A stretch of 64,000 bases of DNA from RH-AL1 sp965198495. GTDB taxonomy: Bacteria; Pseudomonadota; Alphaproteobacteria; Rhizobiales; Beijerinckiaceae. The translations under genes and the position numbers were made by a program. This document shows positions 8,767 through 19,035 of the stretch, piece by piece. The DNA lies in assembly GCA_965198495.1 (NCBI GenBank), contig CBDAPL010000001.1, forward strand, positions 1,550,001-1,614,000, in the 5' to 3' direction. A model generated the notes under the pieces. It was not told the origin of the DNA, ran no database searches, and saw nothing but the letters and a program-made list of their open reading frames with translations. Numbering within the stretch: position 1 is the first letter of the stretch; the number at the start of each line of letters is the position of its first letter.

Positions 8767-9693
8767 ATGACCTTGCAGAACCCACTCCGCATCGGCACGC
8801 GTGGCAGTCCGCTGGCGCTCGCACAGGCCCGCCAGACACGCGACCTGCTGCGCGAGGCACACGGGCTCGACGAGGCGCAGATCGAGGTCATCGTGATCAA
8901 GGTCGCCGGCGACGCGATCACCGACCGGCCGCTATCGGAGGCCGGAGGCAAAGGGCTGTTCACCAAAGAACTCGATACGTCCCTCATGATGGGCGGCATC
9001 GATGTCGCGGTCCATTCGGCTAAGGACCTGCCGACCTATCTGCCCGACGCCATCGCCATCGCCGGATACTTGCCGCGCGAGGACGTGCGCGATGTCTGGA
9101 TCTCGCCTGTCGCGCCGAGCCCACGCGAACTTCCCCGCGGCGCGGTCGTCGGCACGGCCTCGCTGCGTCGCGGCGCCATGTTGCGGCGGATGCGCCCCGA
9201 TATCGAGATTGCGCTCCTGCGTGGTAACGTTCAGACGCGCCTGCGCAAGGTCGAAGCGGGCGAGTTTGCCGGAACGCTTCTGGCTCTTGCCGGGCTGAAA
9301 CGTCTCGGCCTTGAGGATCGGGCGACCTACACGATTCCCGTCGAGGACTTCCTGCCCGCGGCGGGGCAAGGCGCGATTGCCATAACGGTGCGGCCGGACG
9401 ATGCCGATGTCGCCGCAATGCTGGCGCCGATCCTCTGCGCCCCGACCGCGATCGCCCTGGCGGCGGAACGGGCCTTTCTCACGGCGCTCGACGGCTCGTG
9501 CCGGACGCCGATCGGCGCGCACGCGGTCGTCGACGGCCATCAGGTGACGTTACGTGGAACCGTTCTCCGGCCCGACGGATCGCAGGCCTACGATGAGGAG
9601 GTCTATGGCGAGGTCGCGGACGCGGCGGTGATCGGCCGGACGGCCGGCGAGACGATCAAGGCCCGGCTTCCCGCCGGCTTCTTCGCGGACTAG
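8767..9693 (+). CDS. hemC: Hydroxymethylbilane synthase (porphobilinogen deaminase)
   Basis: 308 residues; polymerises four porphobilinogens into hydroxymethylbilane in heme and cobalamin synthesis. Visible motifs: IGTRGSPLALAQA, VHSAKDLPT, GTASLRR, and the cofactor-attachment region DGSCRTPIGAHA with the dipyrromethane-binding Cys. ATG 8767 is preferred over the GTG at 8752, since the family begins close to LRIGTRGS. hemD follows after two bases. Confidence 0.96.
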   Translation: MTLQNPLRIGTRGSPLALAQARQTRDLLREAHGLDEAQIEVIVIKVAGDAITDRPLSEAGGKGLFTKELDTSLMMGGIDVAVHSAKDLPTYLPDAIAIAGYLPREDVRDVWISPVAPSPRELPRGAVVGTASLRRGAMLRRMRPDIEIALLRGNVQTRLRKVEAGEFAGTLLALAGLKRLGLEDRATYTIPVEDFLPAAGQGAIAITVRPDDADVAAMLAPILCAPTAIALAAERAFLTALDGSCRTPIGAHAVVDGHQVTLRGTVLRPDGSQAYDEEVYGEVADAAVIGRTAGETIKARLPAGFFAD

Positions 9694-9695
9694 CG

Positions 9696-10397
9696 ATGCG
9701 CCTGCTCCTGACGCGGGCGCCCGAGGATGCGGCGCGCACGCGGGCCAAGCTCGAGGCGGCGGGGCACGAGGTGCATGTCTTGCCGGTAATCGAGACACGC
9801 TCGACGTGTGTCCTATGGCCGAGGGGCGTTGTGGATGCCGTGATCGCGACCAGCGCCAAGGCCTTCAACTATCTCGCTGCTGGTTGCTCGCCGGAAGCAA
9901 GGCGGCTCCTGCCGTTGTACCTCGTCGGCGAGCGAACGGCGGAGGAGGCGCGCGGTTCGGGCTTCTTGGGTCCGGCGATCATCGCGCCGAGCGCGGCGGA
10001 CTTGCTGGCCACAATGCAGGAAGAGAAACGCTCAGAAGGGCGCCTCCTCTATCTCGCTGGCGTCGATCGCAAACCGAACCTGGAAGTCGGGTTGCAAGAC
10101 AACGGGTTCGTTTTCGACGTCCTGAACGTCTACGAGGCCGCGGCTTCGATATCGACAACCCAGAACACGCGGATCTTGCTTACCGGACGGTCGATCGACG
10201 GTGTCCTGCACTTCTCGCGGAGGAGCGCTAGCCTTTTCCTCGAACGTGCCGAGGATGCCGAATGTAACATCGGCAAACTGCAGCACTTCTGCCTATCCGA
10301 GGACGTCGCGTGGCCGCTAAGAGCCGAGGGATGCGGCCTGATCCATGTGGCGGAAGCGCCGAACGAGGCGGCGCTTCTGGCTCTTCTCGGCGCCTAA
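9696..10397 (+). CDS. hemD: Uroporphyrinogen-III synthase
   Basis: 233 residues; closes and inverts ring D of hydroxymethylbilane. HemD is poorly conserved. The start RLLLTRAPEDAARTRAKLEAAGHEV and the two-lobed layout with the central AAxIIAPSAADLL segment fit the family. Position immediately after hemC is strong support. The 3' end overlaps the next, convergent gene by four bases. Confidence 0.88.
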   Translation: MRLLLTRAPEDAARTRAKLEAAGHEVHVLPVIETRSTCVLWPRGVVDAVIATSAKAFNYLAAGCSPEARRLLPLYLVGERTAEEARGSGFLGPAIIAPSAADLLATMQEEKRSEGRLLYLAGVDRKPNLEVGLQDNGFVFDVLNVYEAAASISTTQNTRILLTGRSIDGVLHFSRRSASLFLERAEDAECNIGKLQHFCLSEDVAWPLRAEGCGLIHVAEAPNEAALLALLGA

Positions 10398-10822
10398 GCC
10401 TGGCGGGCCTTGCGAGCGGCGTATTTCGCGTCGCGTTTCGCCTTGGCCTCCGCAAGGTCGGCCAGCACCCGTCCGGCGCGCGCGTTGGCACGGGCGAAGG
10501 CAGCCGCTTTCTCCTCTTCCAGCCGGACGCGCTCCGCTTCCTGTTCGGCTTCGAGGCGAATGCGTTCAGCTTCTCTCTCGACAGCTTCACGCGCCTCGAT
10601 CTCGGCACGGATCGCGGCCTCCCTGGCCTCTTCCTGCCTGCGGATTTCTTCTTTCTCGGCGAGCCGCTGGTTGCGAGCCTCGACGATCACCTTGCGCTCG
10701 GCGAGCTTAGCCTCGACATCCGGGCTAGCAAGCCGCTCCTGCATCTTCTTCATCATTTCCATGCGTTTGCTTACGGCGGTGTCGCGCCGTTCGGCAAAGC
10801 CGACGTCTTTCAAGCGTGCCAA
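10394..10822 (-). CDS. Charged coiled-coil protein (DUF6481-like)
   Basis: 142 residues, almost wholly Arg/Glu/Ala/Lys-rich heptads from about residue 20 to the end, so it should form a long coiled coil. No signal peptide or membrane segment. The beginning (DVGFAERRDTA) and the repetitive EAREAxREAER body resemble the family annotated DUF6481 in alphaproteobacteria, of unknown function. Convergent with hemD. Low complexity makes the family call tentative, but the frame has a clean start and stop. Confidence 0.6.
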   Translation of the reverse strand: MARLKDVGFAERRDTAVSKRMEMMKKMQERLASPDVEAKLAERKVIVEARNQRLAEKEEIRRQEEAREAAIRAEIEAREAVEREAERIRLEAEQEAERVRLEEEKAAAFARANARAGRVLADLAEAKAKRDAKYAARKARQA

Positions 10823-11021
10823 ACAAAGGTGCCTTTCTTTTGGATGCTCTCTAACATAAGGGAGAGCCGCCGAAATTCTATGCCGCGCAGCCAGTTGATG
10901 CGCAATAAAGAAGCGATCACAGCCCCCGTCATTTGACGGACGGAACGGCGCTTTTTAGGGTGTCGGGACATGCGCGCAACATGGGCTGACGTTCGCGCCT
11001 AGAAAACACCCGGATCCGATC

Positions 11022-12755
11022 ATGACCACGACCGCCGTCCCTGCGATGCAGCCGTTCGGCAGTGTCTTCGACCCGCAAATGCTCGCCGCCGCAAAGGCCT
11101 GGCCCTTCGAGGAAGCGCGCAAGATCGTGGCGCGCGTCGAGCGCTCCGGCCAGACCGAGGTCCTGTTCGAGACGGGCTACGGACCCTCCGGCCTGCCGCA
11201 TATTGGCACCTTCGGCGAGGTGGCCCGCACGAGCATGGTGCGCCATGCCTTCCGGGTGCTGACCGGCGACAGCGTCAAGACACGCCTGCTCGCCTTCTCG
11301 GACGATATGGATGGCTTGCGGAAAGTGCCGGATAATGTGCCGAACCAGGACATGCTGCGCCAGCACCTCAACAAGCCGCTGACGCAGGTGCCGGACCCGT
11401 TCGGGACGCACGCGAGCTTCGGCGCTCACAACAATGCCGAACTGCGACGGTTTCTCGACCACTTCGGGTTCGATTACGAGTTCGCCTCCTCGACTGACTA
11501 CTATCGGTCCGGCCGCTTCGACGCGGCGCTGCTGCATATGCTCCGCCACCTCGACACGATCATGGCGATCATGCTGCCGACGTTTCGCGAGGAGCGGGCG
11601 GCGACCTATTCGCCCTTCCTGCCGATCCATCCGGTGAACGGCGATGTGATGCAGGTGCCACTCGACAGCATCGATGCCGAGGCCGGCACGATTTCCTGGC
11701 GCGATCCCGGCTCTGGCGAGCGCTTCACCACCTCGGTCACCGGCGGCAAGGCCAAGTTGCAATGGAAGCCGGACTGGGCGATGCGCTGGTACGCGCTGAA
11801 GGTCGACTACGAAATGGCCGGCAAGGACCTCATCGATTCGGTCAAGCTGTCGGGCCAGATCACCCGCGCTTTGGGCGGTCTGCCGCCTGAGGGCTTCAAC
11901 TACGAGCTTTTCCTTGATGAAAAGGGTCAGAAGATCTCGAAGTCCAAGGGCAATGGCCTGACGATTGATCAGTGGCTGGAGTATGCCAGCCCCGAGAGCC
12001 TCGCCCTGTTCATGTATCAGCGGCCGAAAGAGGCCAAGAAGCTGCACTTCGACGTGATACCCCGTGCGGTCGACGAGTATCTCGCCTTCCTCGACGCCGC
12101 CGACAAGCAGCGCCTCGGCCAGGACGCCAAGAGCCTGCTCGGCAATCCCGTCTGGCACATGCATGGTGGCGTGCCGCCCGCGCCCGAAAAGCTCGAGGCG
12201 ACTGGCGGCGCGCTCTCCTTCGCGATGCTGCTCAACCTCGCGACGGTCGCCAACAGCGAGGATCCGGCTGTGCTGTGGGGTTTCCTGCGCAATTATGCGC
12301 CGGATGTCTCGCCGCAGACGCATCCGCGCCTCGACGCGCTGGTGCGTTACGCGGTCGTCTACTACCGCGATTTCGTCGCGCCCAAGAAGCGCTACCGGCT
12401 ACCCGATGAAGTCGAGCGCGCGGCGCTGATCGCGCTGTCTGATGAGCTCGCCGGCCTGCCGCCAACCGCGCCGGGCGAGGCGATCCAGACCGCGCTCTAC
12501 GATGTCGCACGGCCGATCCCGCGCTACCAGAACCTCGACGCCAAAGGCGCGACCCCGGAACGGCCGGGCGTCTCCAATGATTGGTTCGGCATGCTCTACG
12601 AGGTGCTGCTCGGCGAAGAGAAAGGTCCGCGCTTCGGCAGCTTCGTCGCGTTGTACGGGATCGAAAAGACACGCGCTCTGATCGCCCGCGCGACCGCCGG
12701 GGAACTGGTGAGCGCCGAGGCTTCCAACAATCGTCAGCATGTCCCTGATCTATAA
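11022..12755 (+). CDS. lysK: Lysyl-tRNA synthetase, class I
   Basis: 577 residues. Class I LysRS (archaeal/alphaproteobacterial type), unrelated to the class II enzyme; it charges tRNA-Lys. HIGH-like motif appears as GLPHIGTFGE (about residues 56-65) and the KMSKS-like motif as KISKSKGNG (about residues 305-313). The length is somewhat above the usual 510-550. The 3' end overlaps the DUF952 gene by 17 bases. The gene symbol lysS is also used for this class. Confidence 0.95.
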   Translation: MTTTAVPAMQPFGSVFDPQMLAAAKAWPFEEARKIVARVERSGQTEVLFETGYGPSGLPHIGTFGEVARTSMVRHAFRVLTGDSVKTRLLAFSDDMDGLRKVPDNVPNQDMLRQHLNKPLTQVPDPFGTHASFGAHNNAELRRFLDHFGFDYEFASSTDYYRSGRFDAALLHMLRHLDTIMAIMLPTFREERAATYSPFLPIHPVNGDVMQVPLDSIDAEAGTISWRDPGSGERFTTSVTGGKAKLQWKPDWAMRWYALKVDYEMAGKDLIDSVKLSGQITRALGGLPPEGFNYELFLDEKGQKISKSKGNGLTIDQWLEYASPESLALFMYQRPKEAKKLHFDVIPRAVDEYLAFLDAADKQRLGQDAKSLLGNPVWHMHGGVPPAPEKLEATGGALSFAMLLNLATVANSEDPAVLWGFLRNYAPDVSPQTHPRLDALVRYAVVYYRDFVAPKKRYRLPDEVERAALIALSDELAGLPPTAPGEAIQTALYDVARPIPRYQNLDAKGATPERPGVSNDWFGMLYEVLLGEEKGPRFGSFVALYGIEKTRALIARATAGELVSAEASNNRQHVPDL

Positions 12756-13080
12756 GATCGTCCCGGCTTCCCTTTGGCGTGAGGTCGAGCGGTCCGGCGT
12801 ATTGCTCGGCGCGCCCGTCGACCTCGCCGATGGCTACATCCACTTCTCCACCGCCGGTCAGGCGCGTGAGACTGCGGCCAAGCATTTCGAGGGAAGGGCC
12901 GACCTTCTGCTGGCCGCCGTCAAACCGGGAAGCCTCGGCATGGCTCTGCGATGGGAGCCGTCGCGTGGCGGCGCGCTGTTCCCACATCTTTATGGGCCGC
13001 TCGCCACGAAGGACGTGCTCTGGGTCAAGCCGCTACCGCTCGGCGCCGATGGTCGGCACGACTTCGGCGACCTCCTTTGA
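12739..13080 (+). CDS. DUF952 domain-containing protein
   Basis: 113 residues covering one DUF952 domain: IYKIVPASLWREVERSG at the start, the conserved DGYIHFSTAGQ, and FPHLYGPL near the end. The fold is related to ADP-ribosyltransferase-like barrels; no function is established. It overlaps lysK upstream and pyrD downstream, and the DUF952-pyrD pair is widespread in alphaproteobacteria. Confidence 0.9.
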   Translation: MSLIYKIVPASLWREVERSGVLLGAPVDLADGYIHFSTAGQARETAAKHFEGRADLLLAAVKPGSLGMALRWEPSRGGALFPHLYGPLATKDVLWVKPLPLGADGRHDFGDLL

Positions 13081-14153
13081 AAGCCCTCTGGCCGATCGCC
13101 CGCCCGATCCTGCATGCGCTCGACCCCGAACGCGCGCACGACGTCACGGTACGTGCGCTCGCCGCGATGCCGCTGCCGCGCGCCGAACCCGACGACCCAC
13201 GCCTCGCGGTCGAGGCCTTCGGGCTGCGCTTTGCCAATCCGGTCGGTCTCGCGGCCGGGTTCGACAAGAACGGCGCCATCGCCCACAAGGCCGGCGCGCT
13301 TGGCTTTGGCTTTACGGAGGTCGGTACGGTGACGCCGCTGCCGCAATCGGGCAATCCGCGCCCGCGGCTGTTCCGGCTGCCGGAGCATGATGGGATCATC
13401 AATCGTTTCGGCTTCAACAATCTCGGCCTTGCATCGGCACACCGCAGGTTGCGCAAGGGTGGGGCCGTGCTCGGGGTCAACATCGGCGCCAACAAGGACG
13501 CGACCAACCGCGTCGCCGATTACGTTGCCGGGGTTCGCGCCTTCGTGGACCTTGCCGATTACCTTACGATCAACGTCTCCTCGCCGAACACGCCGAGCCT
13601 GCGCGATCTGCAAAAGCCCGAAGCGCTCGACGAACTGCTGTCCCGCGTCCTCGAGGCGCGCGATGTGAAGACGGCGATCTTCGGTCGCAAACCCATCCTT
13701 CTCAAGATCGCGCCGGACCTCACGTTGAGCGATCTCGATGCGATCCTACGCGTCGCGCGCGACCGCCGCATCGATGGCATGATCGTCTCGAACACGACGA
13801 TCGCCAGATCCGACACGATCGCCGGGCACAGGCATGGTCGCGAGACCGGCGGCCTCTCCGGACGCCCTCTGTTCGATCTGTCGACGCGGATGCTCGCGGC
13901 GACGTTCCTGCGCGTCGAGGGACAGTTCCCGCTTGTCGGTGTCGGCGGTGTGGAGGACGCGGCAACGGCCTGGGCCAAGATTGAGGCGGGCGCGAGCTTG
14001 GTGCAGCTCTACTCCGCTTTGGTCTTCAAGGGACCGCGAGTCGTCGACGTGATCAAGCGAGGGCTCACAGAGCGGCTCGGTCGCGACGCGTCGCTGGCCC
14101 TTGCGGTAGGTCGAAACGCGGCCGAATACGCGTCGTCCGCGAGCCTCGCGTGA
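13077..14153 (+). CDS. pyrD: Dihydroorotate dehydrogenase (quinone), class 2
   Basis: 358 residues; membrane-associated FMN enzyme oxidising dihydroorotate to orotate with quinone in pyrimidine synthesis. Motifs: NPVGLAAGFDKNG, GFTEVGTVTPLPQ, INRFGFNN, the catalytic-Ser region INVSSPNTPSLR, and the FMN-phosphate site VGVGGVEDA. The N-terminal helix PLFHALDPERAH-like segment marks class 2. The start is TTG 13077, whose TTGA overlaps the DUF952 stop; no ATG lies near the conserved N-terminus. Confidence 0.94.
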   Translation: MKALWPIARPILHALDPERAHDVTVRALAAMPLPRAEPDDPRLAVEAFGLRFANPVGLAAGFDKNGAIAHKAGALGFGFTEVGTVTPLPQSGNPRPRLFRLPEHDGIINRFGFNNLGLASAHRRLRKGGAVLGVNIGANKDATNRVADYVAGVRAFVDLADYLTINVSSPNTPSLRDLQKPEALDELLSRVLEARDVKTAIFGRKPILLKIAPDLTLSDLDAILRVARDRRIDGMIVSNTTIARSDTIAGHRHGRETGGLSGRPLFDLSTRMLAATFLRVEGQFPLVGVGGVEDAATAWAKIEAGASLVQLYSALVFKGPRVVDVIKRGLTERLGRDASLALAVGRNAAEYASSASLA

Positions 14154-14852
14154 TCAATGCGGCAGGCAGTTGAAATATTCGGAACTGCCGCGCGTGCGGG
14201 CGATGAGTCCGGCGGCAAGGCGGCGCTGCATCGGCTTGGCCTGGCCGGCATTCCGGAGGAACGGGTTAGGGAGCGCGGTGGCGAGCAGCGCCGCCTCGCG
14301 CGCGTCGAGGTCGCTCGCGTCCTTGTCGAAGTAATGATGCGCGGCCGCCTCTATCCCGAAGATGCCGTCGCCCCATTCTGCGATGTTGAGGTAGACCTCG
14401 ATCGTGTGCGCCTTGCTCCAGACCCTGCCGAGCATCAGTGCGACGACGATCTCCAACCCTTTGCGGACCCTTGATCGACCGGGCCAAAGAAAAAGGTTCT
14501 TGGCGGTCTGCATCGTGATCGTTGAGGCGCCGCGCGAAGGGCCATCCTCGTCGGCATTGTCCATCACTTCGTGCAGGGCGTCCCAGTCGACCCCGGTGTT
14601 GAGGCAGAAGCGGGCGTCCTCCGAGGCGATGACACTCTCGATTGCGACCGGCGCGATCGCGTCGAGCCGCACGTACTGCCTCTCGTAGCTCTTGCCCTCG
14701 ATCAAGCGGCCCATCATCAAGGTCGAGATCGGCGGCAACACACTGTCGATGGCGAAGAGCCCGACGAAGACGGCCACGACCGCGATTGCGCCGAAAAAGA
14801 CGCAACGCGCGACGATCCCCCCAAGCCTCGGCCCGCCCCGCCCTCTCGCCAT
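14154..14852 (-). CDS. mtgA: Monofunctional peptidoglycan glycosyltransferase
   Basis: 232 residues; one N-terminal membrane span (about residues 15-40) and a GT51 domain that polymerises lipid II. GT51 motifs: catalytic-Glu region IASEDARFCLNTGVDW, RGASTITMQTAKNLFLW, then KGLEIVVALMLGRVWSK and EVYLNIAEWG. No transpeptidase domain, hence the monofunctional type. ATG 14852 is chosen over an upstream TTG. Convergent and abutting pyrD. Confidence 0.94.
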   Translation of the reverse strand: MARGRGGPRLGGIVARCVFFGAIAVVAVFVGLFAIDSVLPPISTLMMGRLIEGKSYERQYVRLDAIAPVAIESVIASEDARFCLNTGVDWDALHEVMDNADEDGPSRGASTITMQTAKNLFLWPGRSRVRKGLEIVVALMLGRVWSKAHTIEVYLNIAEWGDGIFGIEAAAHHYFDKDASDLDAREAALLATALPNPFLRNAGQAKPMQRRLAAGLIARTRGSSEYFNCLPH

Positions 14853-14920
14853 GCGGCAGCCTTGACCCAACCAGCGCGTTCGGGCAAGCGGGGTCGAACA
14901 TTCCCTGTTCGAGTACCAGA

Positions 14921-15853
14921 ATGACGCGGTGGGCCGAAAATGGCGAGTTCCAGGATCGGTTGACAGCCGTCGCCGAGGCGACGGAGCGGATGCTGGGAAG
15001 GCTCCTGTCCAACGAGCCGCTGCCGGGGGAGACGGTTCGTCCGGCCCGCTTCATGGAAGCCATGCGCTACGCAAGTCTCGGCGGCGGCAAGCGACTGCGA
15101 CCGTTCCTGATGGTCGAGTCGGCGCGCCTCTTCGGCGGCGACGGTGAGGGCGTGCTCCGAGCGGCCTGCGCGCTGGAGATGATCCACTGCTATTCGCTGG
15201 TCCATGACGATCTTCCCGCGATGGACGATGACGATCTGCGCCGTGGACGTCCCACCACGCACAAGGCCTACGACGAGGCGACCGCCATCCTCGTCGGCGA
15301 CGGCCTTCTCACGCTGGCCTTCGACGTCACCGCCGACGCGGCGACCCATACCGACCCGGCCGTGCGTGCGGAGCTGGTGCTTCTGCTCGCCCGCAACGCC
15401 GGGATCGGTGGCATGGTCGGCGGCCAGATGCTGGATCTCGAGGCGGAAGCCTCGACCGAGCCGCATGCGGCCGAGAGCGTGATCCGCATCCAGAGGATGA
15501 AGACCGGCGCGCTGCTCCATCACGCCGTCATGGCCGGCACGCTGTTCGCGGGCGCCGATGCGACCGCGAAGGCGGCGATGTCGCGCTACGGCCATGCCCT
15601 TGGCGCCGCCTTTCAGGTCGCCGACGACATCCTCGACGTCGAGGCCGACGAGACGGCGCTCGGCAAGAAGGCCGGCAAGGACGCGGGACGTAACAAGGCC
15701 ACGCTCGTCGCCGCCATCGGCCTGGAGGCGGCGCGCGCCCGGCGCGACCGTCTCGCCGACGAGGCGGTCGCCGCCCTCGAGACCATCCCGCAAGGCCGGC
15801 GTGCCGACGTGCTGAAGGATGCCGCCCGCTTCGCCGTCGAACGAAAGAGCTGA
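14921..15853 (+). CDS. ispA: Farnesyl diphosphate synthase / geranyltranstransferase
   Basis: 310 residues; condenses IPP with DMAPP/GPP to farnesyl diphosphate, precursor of quinones, squalene/hopanoids and undecaprenol. The first Asp-rich motif is HDDLPAMDDDDLRRG, the second is QVADDILDVE, and the IPP-binding GGGKRLRP is present. The start at ATG 14921 excludes an upstream Arg-rich shadow. Next to a DUF1345 gene starting two bases later. It would feed the putative carotenoid block further on (inference). Confidence 0.93.
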   Translation: MTRWAENGEFQDRLTAVAEATERMLGRLLSNEPLPGETVRPARFMEAMRYASLGGGKRLRPFLMVESARLFGGDGEGVLRAACALEMIHCYSLVHDDLPAMDDDDLRRGRPTTHKAYDEATAILVGDGLLTLAFDVTADAATHTDPAVRAELVLLLARNAGIGGMVGGQMLDLEAEASTEPHAAESVIRIQRMKTGALLHHAVMAGTLFAGADATAKAAMSRYGHALGAAFQVADDILDVEADETALGKKAGKDAGRNKATLVAAIGLEAARARRDRLADEAVAALETIPQGRRADVLKDAARFAVERKS

Positions 15854-15855
15854 AC

Positions 15856-16587
15856 TTGGGCGTTTTCCCGACGCAGGGGCGTCCCCGCCTCCTGATCGGA
15901 CGTCTTCTGCTCGGCCGGCCGAGACTTTTCATAAGCGTCGCCGTCGCCGTCGCGTCCTATTGGCTTTGGCCGTCCAATCTCATCTGGATCACCCGCGTCC
16001 TCGTCGCCTGGAACATCGGAACCGGCCTCTATATCGGCCTCTACCTCTTCATGATCGCCGAGTCGGACAGTCGGACGATCAGGTGGCGGGCAAAGATCAC
16101 GGACGAAGGCAAGTTCGTGATCCTTTTCCTGACGATCGTCGCCGCGACCGCCTCGCTCGCCGCTATCTTCGCGCAGCTCTCGACCATCAAGCAACTCAGC
16201 GGGCTGGACAAGGGGTTGCACCTCGGCCTCGCGGGCCTGACGATTTTCAGCGCCTGGGTGTTCATCCACCTGAGTTTCGCGCTGCACTACGCGCACGAGT
16301 ACTTCGACGATCCCAAGACGCTTGATAGCAAGACGCTGGCTAGCAAGACGCTGGGCGGCGAGACGCTCGCGGTCCAGCGCGGCCTCGACTTTCCCGGCAC
16401 GCCTGAGCCGGACTATTGGGATTTCACGTATTTCGCCTTCATCATCGGCTGCGCCGCGCAGACGGCCGATGTGTCGGTCAGGTCGCAGGCCATGCGGAGG
16501 ACCGCTCTCGGTCACTCGATCCTGTCGTTCTTCTTCAATTCGGCGATCCTGGCGCTCACGATCAACATCGCCGCGGGCCTGACCTAG
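15856..16587 (+). CDS. DUF1345 membrane protein with pentapeptide-repeat insert
   Basis: 243 residues with about five hydrophobic spans. The late part (FPGTPEPDYWDFTYFAFIIGCAAQTADV, LSFFFNSAILALTINIAAG) is typical of DUF1345, an uncharacterised integral membrane family. It starts with TTG 15856, three bases after ispA. Between the fourth span (HYAHEYFDDP) and the PDYWDF motif lies an unusual insert of four five-residue units, KTLDS, KTLAS, KTLGG, ETLAV, encoded by a 15-bp tandem repeat. The insert sits in a loop and keeps the frame. Confidence 0.85.
   Translation: MGVFPTQGRPRLLIGRLLLGRPRLFISVAVAVASYWLWPSNLIWITRVLVAWNIGTGLYIGLYLFMIAESDSRTIRWRAKITDEGKFVILFLTIVAATASLAAIFAQLSTIKQLSGLDKGLHLGLAGLTIFSAWVFIHLSFALHYAHEYFDDPKTLDSKTLASKTLGGETLAVQRGLDFPGTPEPDYWDFTYFAFIIGCAAQTADVSVRSQAMRRTALGHSILSFFFNSAILALTINIAAGLT
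16315..16374 (+). repeat. 15-bp x 4 in-frame tandem repeat in DUF1345 gene
   Basis: Units start at 16315, 16330, 16345 and 16360: AAGACGCTTGATAGC, AAGACGCTGGCTAGC, AAGACGCTGGGCGGC, GAGACGCTCGCGGTC. The first three are close copies; the fourth has drifted. Being 15 bp, it preserves the reading frame. Confidence 0.9.
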
Positions 16588-16647
16588 GCCGCGACCCGAT
16601 CGCGCGAGCCTTCCAGCCGCTCGACCCAATCAGCCCGTGCGCGAGGC

Positions 16648-17498
16648 TTACAGCCCGAGCACCTTGGCGTGATGGGTGAAGTGGTCCTCCATGAAGGTCA
16701 TCATCGTATAGTACGAGTGGTCGTAACCCTCCTGCATGCGCAGCTTCAGCGGCTGGCCGGCCTGCTCGCAGGCTTGCTTGAAGAGGTGCGGGTGCAACTC
16801 GCCTTCGAGGAACTGGTCGGCCGTGCCCTGGTCGATCAGGATATGCGAGGTCTTCCTGCCGGACTTCACCAGTTCGGTCGCGTCCCATTGCTTCCAGCTC
16901 GCCCTGTCCGGCCCGAGGTAATTGCCGAGCGCCTTCTCGCCCCAGGGGCAGGACGACGGGGCGACGATCGGCGCGAAAGCGGAGACCGACTTGAAGCGCT
17001 GGGGGTGACGCAGCGCCGTGATCAGCGCGCCGTGGCCGCCCATCGAGTGGCCGAAAACGCCGATCCTGTCGGCGTCGACGGGAAAATGCTCGAGGATGAG
17101 GTCGGGCAGCTCCGCGGAGACGTATGTCCCCATCTGGTAGCCGTCCGTCCATGGCGCCTGCGTCGCGTCGACGTAAAATCCGGCACCGACGCCGAAATCG
17201 TATTTGTCATGGTCGCCGGGGTGCGGCTTGTCGCGCGGGCTGGTGTCGGGCGCGACGAGGATGATGCCGTGCTGGGCGGCGAGGCGCTGCGCGCCGCCCT
17301 TGATGATGAAGGTCGTGTGATCGCAGGTGAGGCCGGCGAGATACATCAGCGCCGGCAGCTTGCCGCCACGCTCCGCCTGGGGCGGCAGGTAGACCGTGAA
17401 GTTCATGCTCCCGCCGATCGCCGTCGACGCGTGCTTGTAGAATGTGTTCGCGCCGCCGAAGGCGACGTTCGATCCCGTCTTCTCCGGAGCTTGAGCCA

Positions 17499-17499
<1 letters not shown>
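16648..17499 (-). CDS. fghA: S-formylglutathione hydrolase
   Basis: 283 residues; esterase-D family serine hydrolase that hydrolyses S-formylglutathione to formate and glutathione. Nucleophile motif GHSMGGHGA; YLAGLTCDH and the C-terminal GYDHSYYTMMTFMEDHF stretch with the catalytic His. ATG 17499 overlaps the frmA stop by one base (TGATG), so the two are coupled. Together with frmA it forms the glutathione-dependent formaldehyde oxidation route. Confidence 0.96.
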
Positions 17500-18614
<1,115 letters not shown>

Positions 18615-19035
18615 CTCTGGCTCTCTCTGAAGGCTGTTGTTTAGCGCGTGCCTACAGCGCTTTAGCGCGGGAGGCTAGGGCGGCGGGCCGCAATTATTTT
18701 GCGGATTCTGCCTGCTTCTTTGTGGCTGGAAATGCGACCGCGCCCTATCGACTCCATCCTGCCAAACCATCAAACGATAGGCATTGGCGATCAAAACAGA
18801 AAAATGCAGCTGTCGTTACATTTAAGCGTCATAAGCGTCATAGCGTCATGCTTGCGAGTGAACAGCCTTTAAAAACAATCGCTTGCCCTTCCAATTGAAG
18901 CGTCATGCTTGCCTTTCATGCGTCATGCTTGCTTTTCATGTGTCATGCTTGCCTTCGAAGCGTTATGCGGGCCGAGACGCGTCATGCGGGCCGAGACGCC
19001 GAGCATCACACATAGCGGCCCGGTTCACCGTTGCC
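18615..19035. other. Noncoding interval upstream of frmA
   Basis: About 420 bases, AT-richer than the surroundings in its first half, and no credible gene. It should hold the frmA promoter. Most of its second half is the repeat tract described separately. Confidence 0.6.
18823..18997. repeat. Tandem/dispersed repeat tract with GCGTCATGC core
   Basis: It begins with short copies of AAGCGTCAT at about 18824 and 18833 and a longer copy at 18842-18855. After a 44-base gap come three 20-bp units (18900, 18920, 18940) sharing GYGTCATGCTTGC, then two 19-bp units (18960, 18979) ending GGGCCGAGAC. Adjacent units have no unique spacers, which argues against CRISPR. A related GTCATGC core recurs in intergenic repeats of alphaproteobacteria (general knowledge). 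Confidence 0.85.

Noticed and set aside
10929..12323. 464-residue minus-strand frame opposite lysK
   Set aside because: Antisense shadow of a GC-rich gene; lysK has full class I LysRS motifs.
18823..18997. CRISPR array
   Set aside because: Units are adjacent with no unique spacers, they drift in sequence, and no cas genes are near.
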